A stretch of 64,000 bases of DNA from Symsagittifera roscoffensis (Eukaryota > Xenacoelomorpha > Acoela > Convolutidae), in assembly GCF_963678635.1 (NCBI RefSeq), contig NC_087062.1:1364001-1428000 (forward strand), in the 5' to 3' direction. Shown one piece after another: positions 1 through 10,765 of this stretch. Every line of letters starts with the position of its first letter. Position 1 is the first letter of the stretch. The notes under the pieces are model-generated. The model saw only the letters and a program-made list of their open reading frames with translations. It was not told where the DNA came from and did no database searches. Made by a program: the position numbers and the translations under genes.

Positions 1-752
1 TTCAGCTACTAAAAATCTTCTTGTAAACAGTGAACAATCAACAATTTTCAGACTAACATTTGGATTTTCAGACAGCATCTATCTTGAAATTAGGTCTAGC
101 TTGATTTAGTTTAATTCGAACATTAGTTTTTAGTAGTAATGATTTTTCACAAGTAAACCAGTCAATGGCCAGCCTGCCATAAAGTGAAAAAATTATTTCT
201 GATCCTGAAGCATTTGCTCTATCAGTAAAAATATATATATCAAATGCTTCCGGATATTCTTCAAAACTATACCCGTGACAAGCAAGTATTCCTTTATTAC
301 TCACTGCCGACGAGTTGAATTCGTTCGATATTTGTGCTTTATGAGGATATAATCCATTGGCGTTGTAAACCATTGTATTAATAAAATAAACTTCACAATT
401 GGAGAATAGAGAATGTAGTAGATTGTTTACATAAGTTAAGTAAGTTTGTGGTTCCTCATCTGAATCTTCCTCCGATTTTGCTTTATGTTCTGCTTTATTT
501 TTAAAGCTTCAAACAATCTTCCTTTGAATAATTGAAGCTTTAAACTGATGTGGGTATCACGCATATCCAGATAAAGATAACGGTCCGTCTCAAATTCAAA
601 CTCAATACTGCTTTCATCTAAAGAAGTACTGGGAAATAATTCTTGTATGTATGATGAAATTATTGTTTCTAAAACTGGGTTTTATCAAAAATCTCCAAAG
701 AAGAATTTGTAAAAGCTGCGTACCAAAAATGACTACTTTGATTTACACTCAT
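1..752 (-). pseudogene. Maverick major capsid protein, 5' part, cut by window edge
   Basis: The start codon at 752-750 overlaps the TGA of the basic-protein gene (ATGA). The best open piece is 68-373, which carries the capsid segments YNANGLYPHKAQISN and LYGRLAIDWFTCEK, collinear with the better copy in Mav2. The N-terminal part is broken by frameshifts near 500 and 660. The family is the double-jelly-roll major capsid protein of Polintons (established by structure-guided comparisons). The frameshifts make this copy non-functional. It is the same sequence as 6587-7338. Confidence 0.8.
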
Positions 753-1116
753 TTTATCTTGTCAAAAATGTCTTTGCGATAGCGACTGATTTTTGAACTA
801 CTTTTTCGAGAAATGGCTCCTCTTGTTCTACGCTTGGATTTCTTTTTTCCACCTCCCAACTGTTTTCGAACTGTTTTTGTTCCAACATCTTTTGCAAATG
901 TTTTGAGTTTTTTCGTCCACTGAAAGCTTCTCCAATCTCTGGAGCATCAATTTTAAATAAATCTGCTCCGATTCTTTTGCAGCTGGGACTAAATATTTTT
1001 TAATGAAGGGAATTGCAGTTCTCCCAAGAGTTTGTGCAAGAGCACCAAAACCTCTTCCACGCTGTTTTGCATGTCCACAAAAAAATAGGAAAATCAGCTG
1101 AACTTTGAGCAACCAT
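749..1116 (-). CDS. Small basic Maverick protein (virion/DNA-binding-like), copy 1a
   Basis: A small protein with a Gly/Arg-rich head (GHAKQRGRGFGALAQTLGR), a helical middle and a strongly basic Lys/Arg/Ser tail that ends at the TGA overlapping the capsid start. It lies between penton and major capsid genes in all three Mavericks of the window, so it is probably a packaged or DNA-binding virion component; that role is inference. The reading frame needs a frame change near 840 to reach the basic tail. The N terminus is uncertain: an ATG at 1116 leads into a poly-T tract that may have changed length. Confidence 0.6.
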
Positions 1117-1133
1117 TTCGTATGAAGTATAAA

Positions 1134-1325
1134 TCAAAAATTATTATCCAAAATCTTGCGAAACAAGAGAACAACTCGTGTAATTCGTACGGACACAAAA
1201 GGAAATTTTTCACCCGTAGTATCCTTTAGCTCTATTTTTATGGTGTGGAAAGAGTTTTTTAATAATTTTTTAAATTGTAGATTTGTGAAGGATTGATAAT
1301 TCATGTACTGTCCTGTAGATTTTAT
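1134..1325 (-). pseudogene. Penton (minor capsid) C-terminal fragment
   Basis: About 63 residues are open, from STGQYMNYQSFTNLQFKK to the TGA at 1136-1134. They match the C terminus of the full penton gene at 2362-3196. At about 1325 the sequence changes abruptly to integrase, so the fragment has no start. It is the downstream edge of a duplicated cassette. Confidence 0.75.
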
Positions 1326-2069
1326 TTTTCGAGATCTTTGATAATGTATGTAGGAGGTTTTTTGTAGATATTGCCGAAATTTCAAAAACTTCATCTGTAA
1401 ACTGTGGCTTGTATCCTTTTCGGAACCGAATATCATTTTTCGAAATTCTAACTCTACCATCAAATTTGAATTTTGGTTTAGTATATTTTTTGAATGATTT
1501 GTTATACAATATTGATAAAAAATCACTGTTTTTCACATTTTTGGGAGATTTTCCAATTGACCGATTTTTGCGGCAATTCAATGTAGAAACAAATTGCTGC
1601 AATTTGGGGACAAATTTTTCACCGTGATCTTCAATGTAACGATATATTATATGTTTTAAAGACTGAACTGCTCCCTCTGTAAATTCAGCTTTTGTTTCAC
1701 TCATTGTTGAGTAAAATTCAATGTCTTTCTCCTTACAAAATGTTTTAAAAGTTCCCCCATATTCTGTTCTTTTATCAACCCAAAGTTTTTCAGGAGTGTT
1801 TTTTCGAGAAATCATTTTTCTAAAAGCTTGTAAAGTATCTTTGGCATACTTTGTTTTCATTGTTTGAACTCTGACAAATCTCGAAAAAATATCTACAGCA
1901 ACTAATAAATAGTTGACTCCATTGTTTTGACTAGCTAACTTGTCTACCAAAGCCTAACCCATACACCAGTTTTCATTGATATATTTAGAAAACGCTGGAA
2001 ATAATCGGAAAGAACTGATTGATGGGCAAAATTTTGTATACGATGTCTTGCTTTGTAAAACTTTTCTAC
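1325..2069 (-). pseudogene. Maverick retroviral-type integrase, partial duplicate
   Basis: A 226-codon open stretch covers the catalytic core and C-terminal domain. The first catalytic Asp is in LLVAVDIFSRF, the second in WVDKRTEYGG, and the Glu in the FTEGAVQSLKH segment. The N-terminal zinc-binding-like region is missing because the gene is fused at 2069 to the basic-protein gene through a shared TTTCTTTTTT run. An in-frame TAG (GGTTAG) precedes VDKLASQNNG. It duplicates the core of the integrase at 3257-4183, which also supplies the missing N terminus. Confidence 0.8.
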
Positions 2070-2347
2070 TTTCTTTTTTCCACCTCCCAACTGTTTTCGA
2101 ACTGTTTTTGTTCCAACATCTTTTGCAAATGTTTTGAGTTTTTTCGTCCACTGAAAGCTTCTCCAATCTCTGGAGCATCAATTTTAAATAAATCTGCTCC
2201 GATTCTTTTGCAGCTGGGACTAAATATTTTTTAATGAAGGGAATTGCAGTTCTCCCAAGAGTTTGTGCAAGAGCACCAAAACCTCTTCCACGCTGTTTTG
2301 CATGTCCACAAAAAAATAGGAAAATCAGCTGAACTTTGAGCAACCAT
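2069..2347 (-). pseudogene. Small basic Maverick protein, truncated copy 1b
   Basis: Same Gly/Arg-rich head as the gene at 749-1116, but its basic tail is replaced at 2069 by integrase sequence. Part of the cassette duplication, offset 1231 from copy 1a. Confidence 0.7.
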
Positions 2348-2361
2348 TTCGTATGAAAAAT

Positions 2362-3196
2362 AAATCAAAATGATTATCCTAAATCTTGCGAAACAAGAGA
2401 ACAACTTGTGTAATTCGTACGGACACAAAAGGAATTTTTTCACCCGTAGTATCCTTTAGCTCTATTTTTATGCTGTGGAAAGAGTTTTTTTATAATTTTT
2501 TAAATTGTAGATTTGTGAAGGATTGATAATTCTTGTACTGTCCTGTAGATTTTATGTCTCCATTTTTACTTTGGAAATGAAAGGAATACAAGGCAGTAAA
2601 GGAGTTTGTGTATCGGCTACTATTTTATATTCTATAATATCACTATAAATCATTAGGGAATGTATTCTTATAATGTCGTAAGAATTTTGAGGATAATGTG
2701 GCCCTTTTCTTTTCATTACAACACCTGTCTGATTTTGTTCTATATCACAACCATAAATGCGACTCAAATCAGCACTTTGAATTATAAACACTGATTGATT
2801 CTCAGGTAAATGAATGGCAATTTTTTGTGTAATTTTATCTACTGATACATAAATTCCGTTATATTCATATTTTTGTGCACCTATACGTTTTCAAATTTCG
2901 TCATTCATGGCTACAACTATATCAACAATACTTGGATACAATCCAGGTTCAATATGCATCGGTTGAATCTTTATTTTTTCCTCAGGACTTTCTTGTCCAT
3001 CTATGAAAGTAAACTTCCCCTCGGTAACGTTTTGGTACCATGAAGGGTAAGATATTTCTGAAAAAGCAACCTCCATTTCTCCTTTTAGTTCCCATGTATT
3101 TGTTCCGGTAGAAAATTTGTAAAGGAGCTAATACTATTATTCGGATAACAATTAAAAGAAGCATTAGAAACTAGCTCAATAGTAAAAAAACTCCAC
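2362..3196 (-). pseudogene. Maverick penton / minor capsid protein
   Basis: Collinear with the penton gene of Mav2 (46060-46860). Recognisable pieces are EVAFSEISYPSWYQNVTEGK near 3010-3075, EPGLYPSIVDIVVAMNDEI near 2891, SADLSRIYGCDIEQNQTGVV near 2750, and the C terminus near 2370-2550. The family is the single-jelly-roll penton of Polintons. Damage: the start position reads GTG instead of ATG, there is an extra T shortly after it, and further frame changes follow. It sits between integrase and the basic protein, as usual for these elements. Confidence 0.75.
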
Positions 3197-3256
3197 GACA
3201 ACTGATCGATATAAACTCAATTTAAAAAATGACCTACCGCTAATCTGAACGTTTTC

Positions 3257-4183
3257 TCAGCTCTTTTTCATAAAAATTTTCCAGAATTTCTTTTTTTTCG
3301 AGATCTTTGATGATGTATGTAGGAGGTTTTTTGTAGATATTGCCGAAATTTCAAAAACTTCATCTGTAAACTGTGGCTTGTATCCTTTTCGGAACCGAAT
3401 ATCATTTTTCGAAATTCTAACTCTACCATCAAATTTGAATTTTGGTTTAGCATATTTCTTGAATGATTTGTTATACAATATTGATAAAAAATCACTGTTT
3501 TTCACATTTTTGGGAGATTTTCCAATATCCAATTGACCGATTTTTGCGGCAGTTCAATGTAGAAACAAATTGCTGCAATTTGGGGACAAATTTACCGTGA
3601 TCTTCAATGTAACGATATATTATATGTTTTAAAGACTGAACTGCTCCCTCTGTAAATTCAGCTTTTGTTTAACTCATTGTTGAGTAAAATTCAATGTCTT
3701 TCTCCTTACAAAATGTTTGAAAAGTTCCCCCATATTCTGTTCTTTTATCAACCCAAAGTTTTTCAGGAGTGTTTTTTCGAGAAATCATTTTTCTAAAAGC
3801 TTGTAAAGTATCTTTGGCATACTTTGTTTTCATTGTTTGAACTCTGACAAATCTCGAAAAAATATCTACAGCAACTAATAAATAGTTGACTCCATTGTTT
3901 TGACTAGCTAACTTGTCTACCAAAGCCTAACCCATACACCAGTTTTCATTGATATATTTAGAAAACGCTGGAAATAATCGGAAAGAACTGATTGGTGGGC
4001 AAAATTTTGTAAACGATGTCTTGCTTTGTAAAACTTTTCTACTTTCTTTTTTGATAAACCACTCACTTTACTCAAGTTTTGAATAAAACCGTACGCAGCT
4101 CTGCCTCTAGAATACAACCTGTTTAGTCTTACCTTTTCAGATTTTGAAAGGGATCCAAGTTCCTCTATCTTTTGCTTTGGCAT
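3257..4183 (-). pseudogene. Maverick integrase (full-length, broken)
   Basis: It starts at MPKQKIEELGSLSKSEKV (4183) and continues through the N-terminal RLYSRGRAAYG helix region, the catalytic core (3669-3923) and an SH3-like C-terminal domain (KFKFDGRVRISKNDIRFRKG). Catalytic D, D and E segments are present; the usual Gly after WVDK is Arg. Frameshifts lie near 4040 and 3530, with a stop in the FTEG segment near 3675. Its 5' end overlaps the 3' end of the preceding small conserved gene. The role would be insertion of the element into host DNA. Confidence 0.8.
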
Positions 4184-4538
4184 TCTTAAGTTTAGGAGGA
4201 AGTTCAGTTGCTTCCAAAATAGTAAAGTAATTATCTGGAAAATTGGTATTTTTTCGCTTTAATGCACACACAAAGTCTACAATAGATTCTTTTGTATGTC
4301 GATTATCTAATATAATTTTGTCTGACTGGCTGAGTTTAATTCTAGGAGAATTCAAAATTAACTCAACAATGTGCTGATTGTTGCTCGTTTTCAACCTCGC
4401 ATTTTCAGCACTGTGAACAGAATCAAAAACTTTTGTTACAATCTCCTCTTTTTCTTGCTTTTATTCCAATTTTTGTTTTCTTGGAAGTGTACTTTGTGAT
4501 TGATAACCTGAGTACGGAAATAAAACAAACTGTTCCAT
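4137..4538 (-). pseudogene. Conserved Maverick protein upstream of integrase, function unknown
   Basis: It starts MEQFVLFPYSGYQ (4538) and contains a Lys/Glu-rich stretch, then RLKTSNNQHIVELILNS and a segment around SIVDFVCALKRK. Gene order and sequence are the same in Mav2. An in-frame TAA replaces a Gln codon at about 4463; the homologous codon is CAA in the copies near 12270 and 13500. Its last codons overlap the integrase start in another frame. A short maturation or core protein is possible, but no function is known to me. Confidence 0.6.
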
Positions 4539-4539
4539 A

Positions 4540-4727
4540 CTATGTCAACCGTTTAATGACAAAATGGGTGATGATAGATATCAATTGTAACTCTTTAGTT
4601 GAACTTAAAATAACTCTTTTTTTTTGTGTAGAGAAGTTCTTTTTTGTGTTAGTTCTGATATTTCTTTTCGATATTTTACTACGTCTTCTTTCCGAAGATC
4701 TCGAAGCTCTCCTCTTAAAAGGTTTAC
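4540..4727 (-). pseudogene. 3' ends of ATPase and its overlapping small ORF
   Basis: Both overlapping frames are visible: the Arg/Ser-rich ATPase tail (KPFKRRASRSSERRRSK) and the small ORF (LRKEDVVKYRKEISEL). Everything upstream is lost at the duplication boundary at 4727. Confidence 0.7.
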
Positions 4728-5290
4728 GCAAAGATTTTTAAGTTTCGACCAATCAGATCTTTTTATCTTGTTCTTATTTTTACTCCAACTGGTTTATTTA
4801 TTCTGTCATATTTCTTGCTACGATTCATTTCAGTTCTCTTTTATCACGTTGTCTTCAATCTTTAAAAAATTCTTTGAAATTTCCAACTTTTCCAAAAAAT
4901 TATTATCCCAATTTATCAATTGCTCTGCCACGGTAAAAGTTTACACTGAGAAAAAAATAGTATCACGTTTTTTTGGGGTCTGATCTTTTTGTATAGTAAT
5001 TTTTCCATCTTTCTCAGAGTAAACTTTTAAGAAAATTATACAATTTACGAGAAGTTGGTTACAATTTTCGTAAATTTATCTACTCTATCGTTATTTTTTT
5101 TCAATTGGGGGACTACAACATCCATATTCTACCATCATTCTCCGTATTTCATCAAAAAAAGTTGCTAAGATGCTTTTCGTAAAAAAAAATTAATGAATTT
5201 AAAAAAGATAAATTACTTAAATAATCAAACAATTCACTACATCGTATAGTAAAATTACTGCAAAATTTTACACTTACAAATAAAATTCTT
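4728..5290. other. AT-rich spacer between tandem Maverick copies, with an imperfect inverted repeat
   Basis: No gene seen. An inverted repeat of about 20 bp with one mismatch (AAAAGTTTACACTGAGAA near 4936 and its complement near 5018-5033) flanks about 60 bp. Homology to the Mav2 left end starts near 5165 and includes the conserved CACTACATCGTATAGTAA near 5231. An ACCAATCAGATC motif lies at about 4749. Confidence 0.5.
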
Positions 5291-5295
5291 ACTTT

Positions 5296-5694
5296 TTACA
5301 TAAAATTACTGATAAAATTCAGAACATGCACATCATGAACTTTATTCAAATTCTTCTGGAAGATTTTAAAAAGAAGAAAAGCTGAATAAATGGCGTAAAA
5401 TCCACACAAATTATCAGTCTTTTGTAGCTTTCGAGGAACCTTTCGTCGAAAATTTTTTGTTATAAAAGGGTAAGTTGATCTCTTTCTTCCCAAAGAATCA
5501 GCAAAATAGTAGCTTTTATCCAGTCGAGCGATCATAATCAAGTGTTCTCCTCTATCATTGCTTGGGGCTGAGTTAATAATAGCAAAAAAGTAATTTGTTA
5601 GTTGAGGTACTGTATCAGAGGGGTATGATGCCATGAACTTGAACCTGAGCTCTTGAATTCTTTCAAAAATTTGCAAAAGTTAAAGATTATCCAT
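5296..5694 (-). pseudogene. Adenain-like cysteine protease, Mav1
   Basis: About 132 codons. The His segment is SNDRGEHLIMIARL, followed by YYFADSLG (acidic residue) and TDNLCGFYAIY with the nucleophile Cys. This is the order expected for the adenovirus-type maturation protease of Polintons. The ATG at 5694 is followed by an in-frame TAA at codon 5, where the Mav2 copy has a Leu codon; the next open segment starts at 5676. Apart from that stop, the catalytic residues look intact. It would cleave capsid precursors inside the particle. Confidence 0.8.
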
Positions 5695-5739
5695 CTTTGC
5701 AATTGTAGATTGATTTACAGCTAAAAAAAATTGATAGTT

Positions 5740-6015
5740 TCATAGTGTACTTTAGGATTAAAAAAAGAAAGAATAATGACTTACACACATTTAGGAATTG
5801 AATCAACAAAGTCCCATACACAAGCTTTATGTATAGGCAAAGTTTACTGAACACTGTTTCACAGTCTAGGTTGAAGAAGTGTCTCGGGTTTTCGACTAAA
5901 CAGCATTCCTTCTTTTTTTTCTGGAGCTTTAGCTCTGAAGAAAAACAATATAGATAGTACAGAAATAAAATCAAAGAAAAGTCCCAAAAAAGTTACAATA
6001 TTTTTATAGGAACCT
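5740..6015 (-). pseudogene. Small membrane/Cys-rich Maverick ORF between capsid and protease
   Basis: Present at the same place in Mav2. A hydrophobic stretch (FLGLFFDFISVLSILFFF) is followed by a basic patch and, after a frame change in a poly-A run near 5915, by CCLVENPRHFFNLDCETVF. The capsid reading frame runs into it here, while in Mav2 a TAG separates them. TTTTCAG and CTTCAG sequences at the segment borders also allow spliced exons. Function unknown. Confidence 0.45.
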
Positions 6016-7338
6016 GAAAACTCAAAAAAATAAACATATTTAGCGACTGTTCCGAATTTGTCAATTTGAATAATTGATAGTCTTTCTCCCAAGACTATCA
6101 CTTCCGTTACTTGCTCCAAGGGAAGTTGGAAAAAAATTTCTAATCTTAAGCTTTCTCCACTAAGTTCTGGATAATGCAAGTGCTCAGCTGCATCCTGTAG
6201 TGAAGTCAAGTCGAAAACTACAATATAGTGATTTTGAAAATCTTCCATAAGAAGAGCTGGAAAATCTTCGTTAAACTGCAATGCTTTCATTGTTGTAACG
6301 TAGGGTCTACAAGGAGAAGTTGTATCTAATGAAATAATTGCTCTTCCGCCCCGAATAATTCTAAGCTCTCTCAAATGAAATTGTTCATAATTGAAAAAAA
6401 TTTCACGAAAAGATCCCGCAGCAGCCGAATTCGTATTCATTGCTTCAGCTATCCTTCTGATTGGGGCATCATTGAAAACATTTTCCTGAATAAACTGGTT
6501 TTGACGAGATGGAATGATAAAGGTTCTTGCTATAGTTAATGAGCAGGTTCCCTTTCCAGATTCCATTGCAAATATTGATGATTAGGTTCAGCTACTAAAA
6601 ATCTTCTTGTAAACAGTGAACAATCAACAATTTTCAGACTAACATTTGGATTTTCAGACAGCATCTATCTTGAAATTAGGTCTAGCTTGATTTAGTTTAA
6701 TTCGAACATTAGTTTTTAGTAGTAATGATTTTTCACAAGTAAACCAGTCAATGGCCAGCCTGCCATAAAGTGAAAAAATTATTTCTGATCCTGAAGCATT
6801 TGCTCTATCAGTAAAAATATATATATCAAATGCTTCCGGATATTCTTCAAAACTATACCCGTGACAAGCAAGTATTCCTTTATTACTCACTGCCGACGAG
6901 TTGAATTCGTTCGATATTTGTGCTTTATGAGGATATAATCCATTGGCGTTGTAAACCATTGTATTAATAAAATAAACTTCACAATTGGAGAATAGAGAAT
7001 GTAGTAGATTGTTTACATAAGTTAAGTAAGTTTGTGGTTCCTCATCTGAATCTTCCTCCGATTTTGCTTTATGTTCTGCTTTATTTTTAAAGCTTCAAAC
7101 AATCTTCCTTTGAATAATTGAAGCTTTAAACTGATGTGGGTATCACGCATATCCAGATAAAGATAACGGTCCGTCTCAAATTCAAACTCAATACTGCTTT
7201 CATCTAAAGAAGTACTGGGAAATAATTCTTGTATGTATGATGAAATTATTGTTTCTAAAACTGGGTTTTATCAAAAATCTCCAAAGAAGAATTTGTAAAA
7301 GCTGCGTACCAAAAATGACTACTTTGATTTACACTCAT
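6016..7338 (-). pseudogene. Maverick major capsid protein, Mav1
   Basis: The ATG at 7338-7336 overlaps the stop of the basic gene. Collinear with Mav2 44400-45692. The middle piece at 6654-6959 has YNANGLYPHKAQISNEF and LYGRLAIDWFTCEK. The C-terminal piece at 6016-6566 has APIRRIAEAMNTNSAAAGS, RELRIIRGGRAI and LEQVTEVIVLGERL. About 430 codons in total. Frameshifts lie near 7090, 7250 and 6580-6655. The expected product is the double-jelly-roll protein of the icosahedral shell. Confidence 0.85.
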
Positions 7339-7702
7339 TTTATCTTGTCAAAAATGTCTTTGCGATAGCGACTGATTTTTGAACTACTTTTTCGAGAAAT
7401 GGCTCCTCTTGTTCTACGCTTGGATTTCTTTTTTCCACCTCCCAACTGTTTTCGAACTGTTTTTGTTCCAACATCTTTTGCAAATGTTTTGAGTTTTTTC
7501 GTCCACTGAAAGCTTCTCCAATCTCTGGAGCATCAATTTTAAATAAATCTGCTCCGATTCTTTTGCAGCTGGGACTAAATATTTTTTAATGAAGGGAATT
7601 GCAGTTCTCCCAAGAGTTTGTGCAAGAGCACCAAAACCTCTTCCACGCTGTTTTGCATGTCCACAAAAAAATAGGAAAATCAGCTGAACTTTGAGCAACC
7701 AT
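7335..7702 (-). CDS. Small basic Maverick protein, copy 2a
   Basis: Same sequence as 749-1116. A Gly/Arg-rich head (RGRGFGALAQTLGR) and a basic tail ending SRYRKDIFDKIK appear after a frame change near 7426. ATGA overlap with the capsid gene. Confidence 0.6.
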
Positions 7703-7719
7703 TTCGTATGAAGTATAAA

Positions 7720-7911
7720 TCAAAAATGATTATCCAAAATCTTGCGAAACAAGAGAACAACTCGTGTAATTCGTACGGACACAAAAGGAAATTTTTCACC
7801 CGTAGTATCCTTTAGCTCTATTTTTATGGTGTGGAAAGAGTTTTTTAATAATTTTTTAAATTGTAGATTTGTGAAGGATTGATAATTCATGTACTGTCCT
7901 GTAGATTTTCT
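7720..7911 (-). pseudogene. Penton C-terminal fragment, copy 2a
   Basis: The open frame ends ...RKILDNHF at 7720. The last residues are closer to the Mav2 penton (NDHF) than copy 1a is (NNF), one of the few differences between the two tandem copies. Confidence 0.75.
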
Positions 7912-8655
7912 TTTTCGAGATCTTTGATAATGTATGTAGGAGGTTTTTTGTAGATATTGCCGAAATTTCAAAAACTTCATCTGTAAACTGTGGCTTGTAT
8001 CCTTTTCGGAACCGAATATCATTTTTCGAAATTCTAACTCTACCATCAAATTTGAATTTTGGTTTAGTATATTTTTTGAATGATTTGTTATACAATATTG
8101 ATAAAAAATCACTGTTTTTCACATTTTTGGGAGATTTTCCAATTGACCGATTTTTGCGGCAATTCAATGTAGAAACAAATTGCTGCAATTTGGGGACAAA
8201 TTTTTCACCGTGATCTTCAATGTAACGATATATTATATGTTTTAAAGACTGAACTGCTCCCTCTGTAAATTCAGCTTTTGTTTCACTCATTGTTGAGTAA
8301 AATTCAATGTCTTTCTCCTTACAAAATGTTTTAAAAGTTCCCCCATATTCTGTTCTTTTATCAACCCAAAGTTTTTCAGGAGTGTTTTTTCGAGAAATCA
8401 TTTTTCTAAAAGCTTGTAAAGTATCTTTGGCATACTTTGTTTTCATTGTTTGAACTCTGACAAATCTCGAAAAAATATCTACAGCAACTAATAAATAGTT
8501 GACTCCATTGTTTTGACTAGCTAACTTGTCTACCAAAGCCTAACCCATACACCAGTTTTCATTGATATATTTAGAAAACGCTGGAAATAATCGGAAAGAA
8601 CTGATTGATGGGCAAAATTTTGTATACGATGTCTTGCTTTGTAAAACTTTTCTAC
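7911..8655 (-). pseudogene. Integrase partial duplicate, copy 2
   Basis: Same structure as 1325-2069: core and C-terminal domain open over 226 codons (7856-8536 includes fused penton-side sequence), N terminus missing, TAG before VDKLASQNNG, junction to the basic gene in a TTTCTTTTTT run at about 8655. Confidence 0.8.
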
Positions 8656-8933
8656 TTTCTTTTTTCCACCTCCCAACTGTTTTCGAACTGTTTTTGTTCC
8701 AACATCTTTTGCAAATGTTTTGAGTTTTTTCGTCCACTGAAAGCTTCTCCAATCTCTGGAGCATCAATTTTAAATAAATCTGCTCCGATTCTTTTGCAGC
8801 TGGGACTAAATATTTTTTAATGAAGGGAATTGCAGTTCTCCCAAGAGTTTGTGCAAGAGCACCAAAACCTCTTCCACGCTGTTTTGCATGTCCACAAAAA
8901 AATAGGAAAATCAGCTGAACTTTGAGCAACCAT
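8655..8933 (-). pseudogene. Small basic Maverick protein, truncated copy 2b
   Basis: Head of the basic protein without its basic tail, identical to 2069-2347. Confidence 0.7.
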
Positions 8934-8947
8934 TTCGTATGAAAAAT

Positions 8948-9782
8948 AAATCAAAATGATTATCCTAAATCTTGCGAAACAAGAGAACAACTTGTGTAAT
9001 TCGTACGGACACAAAAGGAATTTTTTCACCCGTAGTATCCTTTAGCTCTATTTTTATGCTGTGGAAAGAGTTTTTTTATAATTTTTTAAATTGTAGATTT
9101 GTGAAGGATTGATAATTCTTGTACTGTCCTGTAGATTTTATGTCTCCATTTTTACTTTGGAAATGAAAGGAATACAAGGCAGTAAAGGAGTTTGTGTATC
9201 GGCTACTATTTTATATTCTATAATATCATTATAAATCATTAGGGAATGTATTCTTATAATGTCGTAAGAATTTTGAGGATAATGTGGCCCTTTTCTTTTC
9301 ATTACAACACCTGTCTGATTTTGTTCTATATCACAACCATAAATGCGACTCAAATCAGCACTTTGAATTATAAACACTGATTGATTCTCAGGTAAATGAA
9401 TGGCAATTTTTTGTGTAATTTTATCTACTGATACATAAATTCCGTTATATTCATATTTTTGTGCACCTATACGTTTTCAAATTTCGTCATTCATGGCTAC
9501 AACTATATCAACAATACTTGGATACAATCCAGGTTCAATATGCATCGGTTGAATCTTTATTTTTTCCTCAGGACTTTCTTGTCCATCTATGAAAGTAAAC
9601 TTCCCCTCGGTAACGTTTTGGTACCATGAAGGGTAAGATATTTCTGAAAAAGCAACCTCCATTTCTCCTTTTAGTTCCCATGTATTTGTTCCGGTAGAAA
9701 ATTTGTAAAGGAGCTAATACTATTATTCGGATAACAATTAAAAGAAGCATTAGAAACTAGCTCAATAGTAAAAAAACTCCAC
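8948..9782 (-). pseudogene. Penton / minor capsid protein, copy 2
   Basis: Same broken gene as 2362-3196, with the lost ATG (GTG) and early frameshift. One visible difference is in the segment around 9229 (ATCATTATA against ATCACTATA), which changes a Ser to Asn. This is the version adjoining the rest of Mav1. Confidence 0.75.
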
Positions 9783-9842
9783 GACAACTGATCGATATAA
9801 ACTCAATTTAAAAAATGACCTACCGCTAATCTGAACGTTTTC

Positions 9843-10765
9843 TCAGCTCTTTTTCATAAAAATTTTCCAGAATTTCTTTTTTTTCGAGATCTTTGATGAT
9901 GTATGTAGGAGGTTTTTTGTAGATATTGCCGAAATTTCAAAAACTTCATCTGTAAACTGTGGCTTGTATCCTTTTCGGAACCGAATATCATTTTTCGAAA
10001 TTCTAACTCTACCATCAAATTTGAATTTTGGTTTAGCATATTTCTTGAATGATTTGTTATACAATATTGATAAAAAATCACTGTTTTTCACATTTTTGGG
10101 AGATTTTCCAATTGACCGATTTTTGCGGCAGTTCAATGTAGAAACAAAATGCTGCAATTTGGGGACAAATTTTTCACCGTGATCTTCAATGTAACGATAT
10201 ATTATATGTTTTAAAGACTGAACTGCTCCCTCTGTAAATTCAGCTTTTGTTTAACTCATTGTTGAGTAAAATTCAATGTCTTTCTCCTTACAAAATGTTT
10301 GAAAAGTTCCCCCATATTCTGTTCTTTTATCAACCCAAAGTTTTTCAGGAGTGTTTTTTCGAGAAATCATTTTTCTAAAAGCTTGTAAAGTATCTTTGGC
10401 ATACTTTGTTTTCATTGTTTGAACTCTGACAAATCTCGAAAAAATATCTACAGCAACTAATAAATAGTTGACTCCATTGTTTTGACTAGCTAACTTGTCT
10501 ACCAAAGCCTAACCCATACACCAGTTTTCATTGATATATTTAGAAAACGCTGGAAATAATCGGAAAGAACTGATTGGTGGGCAAAATTTTGTAAACGATG
10601 TCTTGCTTTGTAAAACTTTTCTACTTTCTTTTTTGATAAACCACTCACTTTACTCAAGTTTTGAATAAAACCGTACGCAGCTCTGCCTCTAGAATACAAC
10701 CTGTTTAGTCTTACCTTTTCAGATTTTGAAAGGGATCCAAGTTCCTCTATCTTTTGCTTTGGCAT
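9843..10765 (-). pseudogene. Maverick integrase, Mav1 main copy
   Basis: Starts MPKQKIEELGSLSK at 10765. The core is at 10251-10505 and the C-terminal piece at 9843-10157 is open for 104 codons. Unlike copy 1 it lacks the 7-bp insertion near 3525, so the CRKNRSIGKSPKNVKNSDF segment stays in frame. A TAA interrupts the segment before TKAEF near 10253, and a frameshift near 10625 breaks the N-terminal domain after LSKKKVEKF. Confidence 0.85.

Larger units (their letters stand above)
1..4727 (-). mobile_element. Mav1': partial tandem copy of a Maverick/Polinton element
   Basis: This block matches 6587-11309 almost base for base, with an offset of 6586 that changes to 6582 after small indels near 3525-3595. 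It holds, in minus-strand order, an ATPase 3' end, a small conserved protein, integrase, penton, basic protein, a second partial integrase-penton-basic cassette, and the start of the major capsid gene, which runs off the window. Homology stops abruptly at 4727/11309. The high identity means either a recent duplication or an assembly duplication. Confidence 0.85.

Noticed and set aside
4433-4983. Hydrophobic plus-strand frames that look like membrane proteins
   Set aside because: Opposite strand of the Arg/Ser-rich ATPase tail and small ORF; hydrophobicity is a by-product.
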